A stretch of 64,000 nt of DNA, taken from NCBI RefSeq assembly GCF_000719285.1, contig NZ_JOFS01000020.1, positions 288,319-352,318 on the forward strand, in the 5' to 3' direction. Shown piece after piece: positions 9,140 to 21,395 of the stretch (position 1 is its first letter; each line of letters begins with the position of its first letter). The notes beneath the pieces are model-generated. The model saw only the letters and a program-made list of their open reading frames with translations, was not told where the DNA came from and made no database searches. Source of the stretch: Streptomyces bicolor (lineage in GTDB: Bacteria > Actinomycetota > Actinomycetes > Streptomycetales > Streptomycetaceae). The translations under genes and the position numbers were made by a program.

Positions 9140-9154
9140 GTTCATGAAGTGAAC
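9140..9154. promoter_or_regulatory. Palindrome upstream of the MMPL gene, possible operator
   Basis: GTTCATGAAGTGAAC is a perfect inverted repeat (GTTCA, 5-base spacer, TGAAC) 47 bases before the GTG start of the MMPL transporter. TetR-type regulators bind sites of this size. No regulator gene adjoins it in this window, so the protein that would bind is unknown. Confidence 0.45.
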
Positions 9155-9269
9155 AGCCCGCAAAGAACGCATGAGCGATGTGAAGCAAACTCTCGCAGGC
9201 GAGGAAGATCATTTGCCGCGTTGGTGGGTTGATTCACCAGAATGGGAGGCAGATCACAGGACAGTAACG

Positions 9270-9293
9270 GTCACTCTGTCGGTCCTGAGTGAC
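9270..9293 (-). terminator. Short hairpin after the gene ending at 9304
   Basis: GTCACTC (9270-9276) and GAGTGAC (9287-9293) form a 7-base stem with a 10-base loop, immediately downstream of the leftward acidic membrane-protein gene. It could equally be an operator for the MMPL gene. Confidence 0.4.
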
Positions 9294-9303
9294 ACCTTTC
9301 ACA

Positions 9304-9687
9304 TCAGTCGAACTGATCCCCCAGCGCCATCACCATCACCCCGGTGACGAGCAGCCACAGCGCCCGGCGGGTCCGCCCCCGCGATCCGAGGAAGGCCGCG
9401 AGCGCGCAGACGGCGGCGCCGAAGGCATAGGCGGCCGGGACGAGGGCCGGGGCGGATCCGGTGGCCCGCAGCGCCGACGCGGACAGCCCGGCGAGGGTGA
9501 GGAGCACCCCGGTCACGGCCGCCGTCCAGCGGGCCCGCCGCGCCACCTGGGCCGGGTCCTCGGTGCCCTCCGGATCTTCGGTGTGCTCGTCGTCTTCCGG
9601 GACTTCGGTCTGCTCGTCGTCTTCCAGAACTTCGGTGGGCTCGTCCTCCCGTGTCTCGGATATCTCGGAATCACCACGTCCACTCAT
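9304..9687 (-). CDS. Small membrane protein with acidic repeat tail
   Basis: A protein of 127 residues. The N-terminal 45 residues are an acidic tail made of degenerate repeats (units such as TEVLEDDEQ, TEVPEDDEH, TEDPEGTED), which at DNA level is a tandem repeat near 9585-9645. Two or three membrane segments follow (WTAAVTGVLLTLAGLSASAL, VPAAYAFGAAVCALAAFLGS, ALWLLVTGVMVMALGDQFD). No family is recognised. The arrangement suggests an integral membrane protein with a disordered cytoplasmic tail. The start ATG is clear and the gene stands alone, with a hairpin just behind it. Confidence 0.7.
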   Translation of the reverse strand: MSGRGDSEISETREDEPTEVLEDDEQTEVPEDDEHTEDPEGTEDPAQVARRARWTAAVTGVLLTLAGLSASALRATGSAPALVPAAYAFGAAVCALAAFLGSRGRTRRALWLLVTGVMVMALGDQFD

Positions 9688-9874
9688 GGCGGGCGAGCGT
9701 AGCGCGTCGCGCCGGAAACCGGATGCGGGGCCGTATGGCGGACTGCTAGCTTCCGAAGGTCAGCCACTGATCCGGCACACCGCCGCCGACCTGGGCAGGT
9801 GCATTGTTTGAGCGTCCGGCCGAGCTCCTCCGTATCCCCTTCCGCCTTCCAGGACTCAAGGAGCCCGTTCACCG

Positions 9875-10684
9875 ATGCCAGACATCACCCCGAGGACCTC
9901 GACGAGTGAGGACCTCGCCAAGCGGCTGACCCACGCCCGCTACCCGCGCAGCAACAACTACGACGTCCGCTGGGTCATCGAGAACCAGATGGGCCCGAAC
10001 GCACTCTGGCTGCTGGAGTGGCTGGCCCCCGCCCTCGGCCTGGACGCCCTGCGCCCGTGCGCACGCGTCCTCGACCTGGGCTGCGGCCGGGCGATGACCT
10101 CCGTCTTCCTGGCCAGGGAGTACGACGCCCAGGTCACCGCCGCCGACCTGTGGATCAAGCCCGACGACAACGCCGAGCGCATCGCCGAGGCCGGTTTCGC
10201 CGACCGTGTGCTGCCCGTGCACACCGAGGCGCACGACCTGCCGTTCGCCGAGGGCAGCTTCGACGCGATCGTGAGCATCGACGCGTACCACTACTTCGGC
10301 ACGAACGACCTCTATCTGCCCACGCTCACCCGCCTGTTGAAGCCCGGCGGGCGGATCGGCGTCGTCGTACCGGCACTGCGGGAGGAACCGGACGGCATCG
10401 AGCCGCCGGACCATCTCAAGCCGTGGTGGGAGCCCGACTTCTGGTCCTTCCACACCGCCGACTGGTGGCGACGGCACTGGACGCGCAGTGGCGCGGTCGA
10501 GGTCGAGGCCGCCGACTGGCTGGACGACGGCTGGCGGGACTGGCTGCTGTGGTGCGACGTGGTCGCCGAGGAGAGCCCCGAGGAGTTCCACCGCACGATG
10601 GCCCGCCGGAACGGCGAGATGGTGCGGGCGGACGAGGGGCGCGCGCTGGGCTTCGTACGACTCGTAGGGCGCCGTAAGCCATAG
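9875..10684 (+). CDS. Class I SAM-dependent methyltransferase
   Basis: A soluble methyltransferase of 269 residues. SAM-binding motif I is VLDLGCGRAMTSVFLAREYD, with D-x-G-x-G in the form DLGCG. The acidic residue after the second strand is in TAADLW, motif II is GSFDAIVSIDAYHYFGTNDL and motif III is LLKPGGRIGVVVP. The C-terminal region (WWEPDFWSFHTADWWRRHWT) is Trp-rich and probably forms the substrate lid. The acceptor is unknown. The gene faces gatB across a strong hairpin and is alone on its transcript. GAG in AAGGAGCCC, 9 to 14 bases upstream of the ATG, serves as ribosome binding site. Confidence 0.85.
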   Translation: MPDITPRTSTSEDLAKRLTHARYPRSNNYDVRWVIENQMGPNALWLLEWLAPALGLDALRPCARVLDLGCGRAMTSVFLAREYDAQVTAADLWIKPDDNAERIAEAGFADRVLPVHTEAHDLPFAEGSFDAIVSIDAYHYFGTNDLYLPTLTRLLKPGGRIGVVVPALREEPDGIEPPDHLKPWWEPDFWSFHTADWWRRHWTRSGAVEVEAADWLDDGWRDWLLWCDVVAEESPEEFHRTMARRNGEMVRADEGRALGFVRLVGRRKP

Positions 10685-10710
10685 CCCGCGAGCAGCGCCA
10701 GGCACGGCAA

Positions 10711-10744
10711 CGGCCCCGGAGGACCCATGGGTTCTCCGGGGCCG
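10711..10744. terminator. Bidirectional terminator between methyltransferase and gatB
   Basis: CGGCCCCGGAG (10711-10721) pairs perfectly with CTCCGGGGCCG (10734-10744), and CCC/GGG adds pairing inside the loop. It sits between two convergent genes and can serve both. Confidence 0.7.
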
Positions 10745-10759
10745 CACACGTGTTGACGC

Positions 10760-12274
10760 TCAGCCCTCGCTGACGCCCAGCTTCTCCAGGATCAGCTCCT
10801 TGACGCGGGCCGCGTCGGCCTGGCCCCGGGTCGCCTTCATGACCGCGCCGACCAGTGCGCCGGCCGCGGCCACCTTGCCGCCGCGGATCTTGTCGGCGAT
10901 GCCGGGGTTGCCGGCGATGGCCTCGTCGACGGCGGTGCCCAGGGCGCCCTCGTCGGAGACGACCTTCAGACCGCGCTTGTCGACGACCTCGTCCGGGGTG
11001 CCCTCGCCCGCGAGGACGCCCTCGATGACCTGGCGGGCCAGCTTGTCGTTGAGGTCGCCCTTCGAGACGAGCTCGGCGACGCGGGCGACCTGGGCCGGGG
11101 TGATGGCCAGCTCGTCCAGCGTCCTGCCCGATTCGTTGGCGCTGCGGGCGAGTTCGCCCATCCACCACTTACGGGCGGAGGCGGCGTCGGCACCGGCGTC
11201 GATCGTGGCGACGATCGGCTCCAGGGCGCCGGCGTTGAGGATCGCCTGCATGTCGACGGCCGAGATGCCCCACTCCGCGAGGAGCCGGGTACGGCGGGCC
11301 AGCGGCAGCTCGGGGAGCGCCGCCCGGATCTCCTCGACCCACTCGCGGGAGGGGGCCACCGGCACCAGGTCCGGCTCGGGGAAGTACCGGTAGTCCTCGG
11401 CCTCTTCCTTCACGCGGCCCGAGGTCGTGGACCCGGTGTCCTCGTGGAAGTGCCGCGTCTCCTGGATGATGATTCCGCCGCCGCTCAGCACGGCCGCGTG
11501 CCGCTGGATCTCGTAACGGGCCGCACGCTCCACGGACCGCAGCGAGTTGACGTTCTTCGTCTCCGAGCGCGTGCCGAACTTCTCGCTGCCCTTGGGCATC
11601 AGCGAGAGGTTCACGTCACAGCGCATCTGGCCCATCTCCATGCGGGCTTCCGACACGCCGAGCGCCTTGATGAGCTCGCGCAGCTCACGGACGTACGCCT
11701 TCGCCACCTCGGGAGCGCGCTCGCCCGCGCCGACGATCGGCTTGGTGACGATCTCGATGAGCGGGATACCGGCGCGGTTGTAGTCGAGCAGCGAGTGCGA
11801 GGCGCCGTGGATACGGCCAGTCGCGCCGCCGACGTGCGTCGACTTGCCGGTGTCCTCCTCCATGTGGGCGCGCTCGATCTCCACGCGGAAGGTTTCGCCG
11901 TCCTCCAACTGCACGTCGAGGTAGCCGTTGAAGGCGATCGGCTCGTCGTACTGGGAGGTCTGGAAGTTCTTCGGCATGTCCGGATAGAAGTAGTTCTTCC
12001 GGGCGAAGCGGCACCACTCGGCGATCTCGCAGTTCAGCGCGAGACCGATCTTGATCGCCGACTCGACGCCGGTCGCGTTGACGACCGGGAGCGAGCCGGG
12101 CAGGCCGAGGCAGGTGGGGCAGGTCTGCGTGTTGGCGCCCTGACCGAGCTCGGTCGAACAACCGCAGAACATCTTCGTCTTGGTGCCGAGTTCGACATGG
12201 ACCTCGAGGCCCATGACGGGGTCGTACGACGCCAGCGCGTCCTCGTACGACACCAGGTCGGTCGTGGTGGTCAC
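10760..12274 (-). CDS. gatB: Asp-tRNA(Asn)/Glu-tRNA(Gln) amidotransferase subunit B
   Basis: A 504-residue GatB, the tRNA-binding and kinase subunit of the GatCAB complex that turns misacylated Glu-tRNA(Gln) or Asp-tRNA(Asn) into the correct aminoacyl-tRNA. The N-terminus has the signature [20 protein letters not shown] and the metal-binding cysteines (FCGCS, then [16 protein letters not shown]). The cradle domain follows with [14 protein letters not shown] and [11 protein letters not shown]. The C-terminal YqeY-like tail ([19 protein letters not shown]) contacts tRNA. Start is GTG, and the length is normal for the family. It is the last gene of gatC-gatA-(79 aa)-gatB and lies 15 bases after the small protein gene, which supports one transcript. 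Confidence 0.97.
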   Translation of the reverse strand: MTTTTDLVSYEDALASYDPVMGLEVHVELGTKTKMFCGCSTELGQGANTQTCPTCLGLPGSLPVVNATGVESAIKIGLALNCEIAEWCRFARKNYFYPDMPKNFQTSQYDEPIAFNGYLDVQLEDGETFRVEIERAHMEEDTGKSTHVGGATGRIHGASHSLLDYNRAGIPLIEIVTKPIVGAGERAPEVAKAYVRELRELIKALGVSEARMEMGQMRCDVNLSLMPKGSEKFGTRSETKNVNSLRSVERAARYEIQRHAAVLSGGGIIIQETRHFHEDTGSTTSGRVKEEAEDYRYFPEPDLVPVAPSREWVEEIRAALPELPLARRTRLLAEWGISAVDMQAILNAGALEPIVATIDAGADAASARKWWMGELARSANESGRTLDELAITPAQVARVAELVSKGDLNDKLARQVIEGVLAGEGTPDEVVDKRGLKVVSDEGALGTAVDEAIAGNPGIADKIRGGKVAAAGALVGAVMKATRGQADAARVKELILEKLGVSEG

Positions 12275-12289
12275 GGTGAAACTTCCCTC

Positions 12290-12525
12290 TCAGCCCAGCA
12301 GGACGTCGTCGTCGCCCAGCCGCTTCAGCTCGCGGTAGAGGATGGCGAGGCCGGTGACGATCGCGGCGGCGGACACGGCGGCGTCGATCAGGCGCAGCGT
12401 GTCGCTCTCCACGCGGGCCTTCTTGGCCTGCTTGGCGACACTGACCGCACCGAACGCGGTGGTGGCCATGGACAGGTACAGACCGGACTTGGACTTCTTG
12501 AAATCCTTGGCCTTGGACAGCTTGC

Positions 12526-12529
<4 letters not shown>
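12290..12529 (-). CDS. Small membrane-associated protein inserted between gatA and gatB
   Basis: A 79-residue protein starting at GTG, whose GTGA overlaps the gatA stop. A Lys/Ser-rich N-terminus ([20 protein letters not shown]) is followed by a first apolar helix ([13 protein letters not shown]), a charged stretch ([12 protein letters not shown]) and a second hydrophobic helix ([20 protein letters not shown]). It has no similarity to a known Gat subunit that I can recall, although, as I remember, a gene of this kind sits at the same place in other Streptomyces. The translational coupling suggests it is made in proportion to GatA and GatB. The function is unknown. Confidence 0.8.
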
Positions 12530-14025
<1,496 letters not shown>

Positions 14026-14027
14026 GG

Positions 14028-14324
14028 TCAGTCCTCCCCCAGGATCTGCGGCACCTTGAAACGCTGCTGCTCCTGGGCCGGGGCGCCGGAGAGCGCCTGC
14101 TCGGGGGTGAGCGACGGACGGACCTCGTCCACGCGCATGACGTTCGTCAGCGGGAGCGGGTGCGAGGTCGGCGGTACGTCTTGGTCGGCGACCTCACTGA
14201 CGCGGGCGACCGCGCCGATGATGTCGTCCAGCTGTCCCGCGAAGTGCTCGAGCTCTTCGGGCTTCAGCTCCAGACGCGCCAGCCGGGCGAGGTGGGCGAC
14301 CTCCTCGCGCGTGATGCCAGGCAT
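14028..14324 (-). CDS. gatC: Asp/Glu-tRNA amidotransferase subunit C
   Basis: A 98-residue GatC, the small subunit that wraps around GatA and stabilises the complex. The family pattern begins at the first residues: [20 protein letters not shown], then [20 protein letters not shown], and ends in VPQILGED, the usual FxVPxhh tail. Length is typical. It is first in the gat operon. About 170 bases separate it from the next upstream gene, so the operon promoter should lie in 14325-14490. Confidence 0.95.
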   Translation of the reverse strand: MPGITREEVAHLARLARLELKPEELEHFAGQLDDIIGAVARVSEVADQDVPPTSHPLPLTNVMRVDEVRPSLTPEQALSGAPAQEQQRFKVPQILGED

Positions 14325-14492
14325 GCAGCGATCCTCTGGGGTGAGTGTGTGTGGTTTGGGGCCGGGGCCAGTCGTCCCGCGTCGCGCGACAGACGGGAAC
14401 GGGACGACTAGCCCCAATCCTATGGGGCGGCGGGCGATGGCCGTGAAACGGTTTCCCCGGCCCGGGCCCGGGTGGTTCGGCCGGCGCTTGGT

Positions 14493-14864
14493 TCAGACGG
14501 CGAACAGCAGGCCCGCGCTGATCAGTACGACGACCGCGGTGGCGAAGTGGATGCCGAACGCGGTGGCCTTCGGGCCGCCGTGCCGCAGCACTATCAGCGT
14601 GTCGAAGAGCGGCACGATCGCCACGGCGAGCATGAACCACGCCTCCGCGCGGGCCCCGGCGAAGAAGAGCAGGACCAGCCCCACCAGGCCGAAGGTGCCG
14701 TCCCGCAGCCCCTTGATCGAGAGATAGGCACCTGCGTCCCCGTCCGGCCGGGCGGGGACGCCGTAGCCGGTGGCGGCGGAGGCGGGCTGGAACAGGAACC
14801 GGTAGCCGAGGAACAGGCAGAACAGATTCAGGACGACGGCCAGGGTGTACGCGGTCACGGTCAT
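14493..14864 (-). CDS. DUF4267-type small membrane protein
   Basis: A 123-residue integral membrane protein with four predicted helices (LAVVLNLFCLFLGYRFLF, GTFGLVGLVLLFFAGARAEA, FMLAVAIVPLFDTLIVL, HFATAVVVLISAGLLFAV). Between the first two is AATGYGVPARPDGDAGAYLSIKG, which I recognise from DUF4267 proteins. These genes are often next to a TetR regulator, as here: the divergent TetR gene starts 87 bases away, and two identical-format palindromes lie between them. The protein is therefore probably repressed by that regulator. GAGGAG lies 8 bases before the ATG. Biochemical role unknown. Confidence 0.8.
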   Translation of the reverse strand: MTVTAYTLAVVLNLFCLFLGYRFLFQPASAATGYGVPARPDGDAGAYLSIKGLRDGTFGLVGLVLLFFAGARAEAWFMLAVAIVPLFDTLIVLRHGGPKATAFGIHFATAVVVLISAGLLFAV

Positions 14865-14878
14865 GTGTTCACTCCTCG

Positions 14879-14941
14879 CTAGCAACGCTAGGGACAAGAG
14901 CGAAGCTAGCAGAGCGTCGACAGATTGGCTAGCGCTGCTAG
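14879..14941. promoter_or_regulatory. Twin operators for the divergent TetR regulator
   Basis: Two 13-base palindromes of the form CTAGC-NNN-GCTAG lie at 14879-14891 (spacer AAC) and 14929-14941 (spacer GCT). A half-matching copy (CTAGCAGAGC) lies at 14906-14915. They fill the intergenic region between the DUF4267 gene and the TetR gene, one beside each start codon. This is the expected layout for a TetR protein that represses itself and its neighbour. Confidence 0.75.
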
Positions 14942-14951
14942 AATTCAGACC

Positions 14952-15536
14952 ATGTCCATCCAGACGCGCCGCGAGCGCGAACGAGCGGAACGCGAGCGGC
15001 TGATCGTCACGGCCGCGCGGGAGCTGGCGGAGGCCGAGGGCTGGGAGGCGGTCACCACGCGCCGCCTGGCGGCCGAGATCGAGTACAGCCAGCCCGTCCT
15101 CTACAGCCACTTCAAGGGCAAGGAGGCGATTATGGCGGCGGTGGCGGTGCAGGGCTGCGCGGAGCTGGCCGTCGAGTTGCGTACGGCGCGTGAGGCGGCG
15201 AAGGGCAGGCGCGGGGCGCTGGCCGCGGTGGGTGAGGCGTACACGGCCTTCGCGCGGCGCCGGCCGGCTCTCTACGACGCGATGTTCACCCACCGCGTGG
15301 ACCTGCCGTTCGCCACGCCCGAAGCACCGGCGCCCTTGCAGGAAGCCTTCGGTGAGCTGAGGCAGGCCGTCGAGCCGATCGCGGCCGAGGGCGACGACGT
15401 GGGCCTGCTGACGGAGACTTACTGGGCCGGTCTGCACGGCCTGGTGACGCTGATGCGGAGCGGGCGGCTGCCGGAAGGGGCACATGAGCAGCGGCTGGAA
15501 CTGCTCACCGGGCACTTCAGCGGGGCGCTTCGCTGA
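14952..15536 (+). CDS. TetR-family transcriptional regulator
   Basis: A 194-residue regulator. The N-terminal helix-turn-helix covers about residues 15-60 (ERLIVTAARELAEAEGWEAV, TTRRLAAEIEYSQPVLYSHF, KGKEAIMAAV), which is the usual TetR pattern ending in YxHFxxKxxL. The ligand-binding half contains TETYWAGLHGLVTLMRSGRL, similar to TetR_C domains of Streptomyces regulators. By position it should control the divergent DUF4267 gene and itself through the CTAGCNNNGCTAG sites upstream. The ligand is unknown. The start ATG is 10 bases after one operator, so binding would block its own promoter. Confidence 0.9.
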   Translation: MSIQTRRERERAERERLIVTAARELAEAEGWEAVTTRRLAAEIEYSQPVLYSHFKGKEAIMAAVAVQGCAELAVELRTAREAAKGRRGALAAVGEAYTAFARRRPALYDAMFTHRVDLPFATPEAPAPLQEAFGELRQAVEPIAAEGDDVGLLTETYWAGLHGLVTLMRSGRLPEGAHEQRLELLTGHFSGALR

Positions 15537-15661
15537 CGAGGCCGCGAGGGGGGTGCCGTAATACGCCGTCTTTCGGCTGCGGGCCCGTCCTGGCTGTCGC
15601 GCCCACGCGGCGGAGCCGCACGTCTGCGCAGGCCCCCGCCCCTGGAGGGGCGCGTTTGCCG

Positions 15662-17896
15662 TTACTCGGCGGCAGGAAGTGCCGCCCTTGGGCGCTGCCA
15701 ACCACGCGATCCTCGCGCCCGCAGCCAGGCCGTCGTCTCTTCCGGAGGCATCGCCGCGGCGACCAGCCAGCCCTGAACCGCGTCGCAGCCCAGATCCCGC
15801 AGCCGTTCCCACGTCTCGTCGTCCTCCACGCCCTCGGCGACGACGAGCAGGCCCAGCGAGTGCGCCAGATCGACCGTGCAGCGCACGATCTCCGCGTCCT
15901 CGGTGTCCACCGCGAGCCGGGCCACGAAGGAACGGTCGATCTTCAGCTCGCTCACCGGGAGCCGTCTCAGATGCACGAGGGACGAGTACCCCGTGCCGAA
16001 GTCGTCCAGGGACATCTTCACGCCGTGCCCGGTCAGCCCGGCGAGCGTGTCGGCGGCGCGCTGCGGGTCCTCCAGGAGGACGTGTTCCGTTATCTCCAGC
16101 TGGAGCGCTCCCGCCGGGACACCGTGCCGGGCCAGCCGCGCGGCGACGGAGCCCGCGAAGCCGGGGGTGTGGACGTCACGGGGAGAGACGTTGACCGCGA
16201 CGGGCACGTACAGCCCCTGCGACCGCCACTGCGCCACCTGGCCGAGCGCCGTCTCCAGCACGTACTCCGTCAGGTGCGGCATCAGCCCCGACGACTCGGC
16301 GATCGCTATGAACTCGTCCGGCGGCACCTTCCCGCGCTCGGGATGCACCCAGCGGACCAGCGCCTCCAGCCCGGCGACCTGTCCGTCGAAGCGGACCTTC
16401 GGCTGGTAGTGCAGTTCGACCTCCTGCGCGTCGAGCGCTCGGCGCAGATCCCCCAGCAGGCCGAGCCGGTCCGGGGTGTTGGAGTCCCGCTTGGACTCGT
16501 AGACCTCTACGCCCGTACGGTCCCGCTTCGCCTGGTACATCGCCACGTCCGCGCGCCGCAGCATCCCCTCGGCGTCGAGCGCGTGGTCGGGAAAGACGGC
16601 GACGCCCGCGCTGGCCTCCAGGACCAGGGTGAGCCCGTCGAGGTCGAGCGGGGAGCTGAGGGCCGTGACGAGGCCGCGGGCGACCCGGGTCGCGGACGTC
16701 GTGGAGTCGGCGACCGGCAGTAACACGGCGAACTCGTCGCCGCCGAGCCGCGCGGCCTCCGCTCCGCGCGGCAGGGCGAGGCGCAGCCGGTCGGCTATCT
16801 GCAACAGCAACCGGTCTCCGGCGAGATGACCGAGCGTGTCGTTGACCGATCGGAAGCGGTCGAGGTCGATCAGCATCAGGGCGGACCGGGCGCCGATGCG
16901 CTCGGCGTCGTCGAGCGCGGTCCAGATCCGCTCCAGCAGCCACTGCCGGTTGGGCAGCCCGGTCAGCGGGTCACGCAGTTGCTCCTCCGCCCTGGCCCGG
17001 GCGATCCACAGGGTGGAGTCGAGGGCGATCAGGGGGATGGAGAACAGCGGCAGCAGCAGGGGCTTGGCGATGGCCACGACACACACCAGCGGCGCGATGC
17101 CGAGCAGCGCCACGGCGACCAGGCCCTGCCTGACCAGGGCGGTGCGGGCGACGGTGGGCAAGCCGCCGCGCGGGGCGTGCAGATACCAGAGCAGGACGCG
17201 GGTGACCGCCAGATAGGCGGCGGCGACGAGCACGACGCCGGGGGCGGTGTACAGCGTCCAGGTGTCGGGGTTCCAGGGGTGCTCGACGGTCGGCACGCGG
17301 CCGAAGGCGGCCAGCACGAGGGCGCCCGCGGCGATGCCGAGGATGTCCACCGCGCCGTGCAGCACGCCTTGGCGCCAGCGGCCCCGGCGGGCGATGCCCA
17401 CCAGGACGACGACGGTGAGGCTGACCATGCCGGCCGGCACCCAGCCGTACAGCATCAGCACGGCGAGGGTGAGGGCGGCGCCGGAGCCGGTGCCGCCCCA
17501 CCAGCGGGCGCGGCCGAGCGCGACGAGGTGGCCGACGATGATCCCGGTGAGCACCGCCAGGGACCAGCCGACGGTGCCGGACGGGAAGAGGGCGTGGTTG
17601 CCCGTGAACGCCCGGTAGAACCCGGCACCGAGAACGAACCCGGCCGCCGCGACGATCGCCGCGGGCAGGGCGGGCCAGGACAGGTGCCGTTCGTGGTCGG
17701 AGCCCGGCAGCCCGGCGGTGCGCTCGGCGCCGAGCGGCGCGGCGGCGTGGCCGTCCGCCACGGTGTGCGGGCCGGCGACGCTCCCCGCGCCTCTTTCCGC
17801 GCGCGAACGCTCCGCGGTCCGTGCCGCCCACCCTCGCCATGCGCCGGCCATGCGGCGCAGCCGTGAGTCCGGGGCGGCACTCTCGGTCGGTTCCAT
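15662..17896 (-). CDS. rmdB: Membrane GGDEF-EAL c-di-GMP enzyme, RmdB-like
   Basis: A protein of 744 residues. After a cytoplasmic N-terminus there are about seven or eight membrane helices (residues 75-300), then a GGDEF domain (DPLTGLPNRQWLLERIW to VAMYQAKRDRTG) and an EAL domain (LHYQPKV, GLEALVRW, DDFGTGYSSLVHLRRLPV). GGDEF and EAL are both intact, so it could make and degrade cyclic di-GMP. The stretch before GGDEF reads RGAEAARLGGDEF, without the standard RxxD inhibition site. In position and layout it matches RmdB (SCO5495 in S. coelicolor), reported as a phosphodiesterase affecting development; the symbol is from recalled synteny. Bases 16721-16723 are a TTA codon inside the GGDEF domain, so expression may need bldA. 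Confidence 0.85.
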   Translation of the reverse strand: MEPTESAAPDSRLRRMAGAWRGWAARTAERSRAERGAGSVAGPHTVADGHAAAPLGAERTAGLPGSDHERHLSWPALPAAIVAAAGFVLGAGFYRAFTGNHALFPSGTVGWSLAVLTGIIVGHLVALGRARWWGGTGSGAALTLAVLMLYGWVPAGMVSLTVVVLVGIARRGRWRQGVLHGAVDILGIAAGALVLAAFGRVPTVEHPWNPDTWTLYTAPGVVLVAAAYLAVTRVLLWYLHAPRGGLPTVARTALVRQGLVAVALLGIAPLVCVVAIAKPLLLPLFSIPLIALDSTLWIARARAEEQLRDPLTGLPNRQWLLERIWTALDDAERIGARSALMLIDLDRFRSVNDTLGHLAGDRLLLQIADRLRLALPRGAEAARLGGDEFAVLLPVADSTTSATRVARGLVTALSSPLDLDGLTLVLEASAGVAVFPDHALDAEGMLRRADVAMYQAKRDRTGVEVYESKRDSNTPDRLGLLGDLRRALDAQEVELHYQPKVRFDGQVAGLEALVRWVHPERGKVPPDEFIAIAESSGLMPHLTEYVLETALGQVAQWRSQGLYVPVAVNVSPRDVHTPGFAGSVAARLARHGVPAGALQLEITEHVLLEDPQRAADTLAGLTGHGVKMSLDDFGTGYSSLVHLRRLPVSELKIDRSFVARLAVDTEDAEIVRCTVDLAHSLGLLVVAEGVEDDETWERLRDLGCDAVQGWLVAAAMPPEETTAWLRARGSRGWQRPRAALPAAE

Positions 17897-18168
17897 TCCC
17901 GTCCCTCTCACAGCCGGCGGTGCCCACGCCACGCGGCCCGATGCCCGACAACAACCTTCAACGGCACCGCGTTGGAAAGCCCTTCCCCCCGCCCTGCAAA
18001 GCCCTTCGAGAGCAAGGGAATGCCCCGACCGCAGCTGGGCACGGCAGGCGCACCCCTCAACAGTAGGCCGCAGAAGGCTTCCACGGGCAGCGGTCGTCGA
18101 CGGTTGCCCGAATGCGCCCCAGCCACCCGTATGCATCTGGTATGCGCCTATCGGGTGGGCTTCAACCT

Positions 18169-20376
<2,208 letters not shown>

Positions 20377-21378
20377 TTACTCTGGGTTGTCCGCGAGGGA
20401 TCTCGCCGCCTGGACGCAGTGGGCGAGAGCCTTGCGCGCGTACTCCGGGGAAGCCCCCGCGAGTCCGCACGACGGCGTGACCGTGACCGCCTCCGCGAGA
20501 AGCCCCGGTGACAGCCCCAGCCTGCGCCACAACGTCCTGACACCCATGACGCTACCGGCAGGGTCTGACAATGGGCCGTCCGTGCCCGGGACGACACCGG
20601 CGAAGAGCCGGGTGCCCGCTTCCACCGCCTCGCCGATCGCGTCGTCGTCACGCTCGGTGAGGAGGGAGAAGTCGAAGGAGATCGCCGCCGCGCCCGCCCG
20701 GCGCAGCAGGGCGAACGGGACGTCCGGTGCGCACGAGTGGACCACGACGGGCCCGTCGCCGTGAACCCCGACGACGTCGCGGAGGGTCGCCTCGACGATC
20801 TGCCGGTCCACGGCCCGGTGGGTGCGGTAGCCGCTGGCGGACTTCACCTGTCCGCGCAGTACGGCGATGAGGGAGGGCTCGTCGAGCTGCAGGACGACCT
20901 GGGCGCCGGGGATGCGGCGTCGCACCTCGGCGAGGTGCTGTCGCAGCCCCTCGGCGAGCGAGGCGGCGAGGTCGCGGCAGGCGCCGGGATCGGAGAGGGC
21001 GGCCTCGCCGTTCTTCAGTTCCAGCGCGGTGGCCAGGGTCCACGGCCCCACGGCCTGGACCTTCAGCTGCCCCTCGTATCCCTGGGTGAACTCCTCCAGC
21101 GCGTCTAGGTCCTCCCCCAGCCACGACGTCGCGCGCCTGGTGTCCCGCCCCGGCCGGTCCCCGATCCGCCAACCGCTGGGCTCCACGCGCGCGTACAGCT
21201 CGACGAGCATCCCGGCGGTCCGGCCGATCATGTCCGCGCCGGGGCCGCGGGCGGGGAGCTCGGCGAGGTACGGGAAGTCCTCGAAGGACCCGGTGACGGT
21301 CTTGGCGGCCTCACGGGCGTCGCCGCCGGGCATGGAGCCGACGCCGGTGGCTGCGCCGAAACGAATGTCTGCGTTCAC
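20377..21378 (-). CDS. MetE C-terminal-like methionine synthase protein
   Basis: A 333-residue protein resembling the catalytic half of cobalamin-independent methionine synthase. Recognisable parts are ATGVGSMPGGDAREAAKTV, QAVGPWTLATALELKNGEAA, VVLQLDEPSLIAVLRG, VVVHSCAPDVPFALLRRAG and the C-terminal VTPSCGLAGASPEYARKAL. The zinc ligands of MetE appear to be preserved as HSC and the Cys in PSCGLAG. Full MetE is over 700 residues, so this short form may use a different methyl donor, as archaeal MetE-like core proteins do. GTG start; it lies 15 bases upstream of ligA. Confidence 0.8.
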   Translation of the reverse strand: MNADIRFGAATGVGSMPGGDAREAAKTVTGSFEDFPYLAELPARGPGADMIGRTAGMLVELYARVEPSGWRIGDRPGRDTRRATSWLGEDLDALEEFTQGYEGQLKVQAVGPWTLATALELKNGEAALSDPGACRDLAASLAEGLRQHLAEVRRRIPGAQVVLQLDEPSLIAVLRGQVKSASGYRTHRAVDRQIVEATLRDVVGVHGDGPVVVHSCAPDVPFALLRRAGAAAISFDFSLLTERDDDAIGEAVEAGTRLFAGVVPGTDGPLSDPAGSVMGVRTLWRRLGLSPGLLAEAVTVTPSCGLAGASPEYARKALAHCVQAARSLADNPE

Positions 21379-21395
21379 ATGTGCAGCCTATGTTT

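Noticed and set aside
6471..9152. An 893-residue rightward frame opposite the MMPL gene
   Set aside because: It mirrors the MMPL gene on the other strand and its translation is an Arg/Gly/Asp/Glu-rich repeat typical of GC-rich antisense frames, with no domain.
15637..15652. CGCCCCT/AGGGGCG hairpin between the TetR gene and the GGDEF-EAL gene
   Set aside because: The arms are only 7 bases with a 2-base gap, too tight to call a terminator with confidence.
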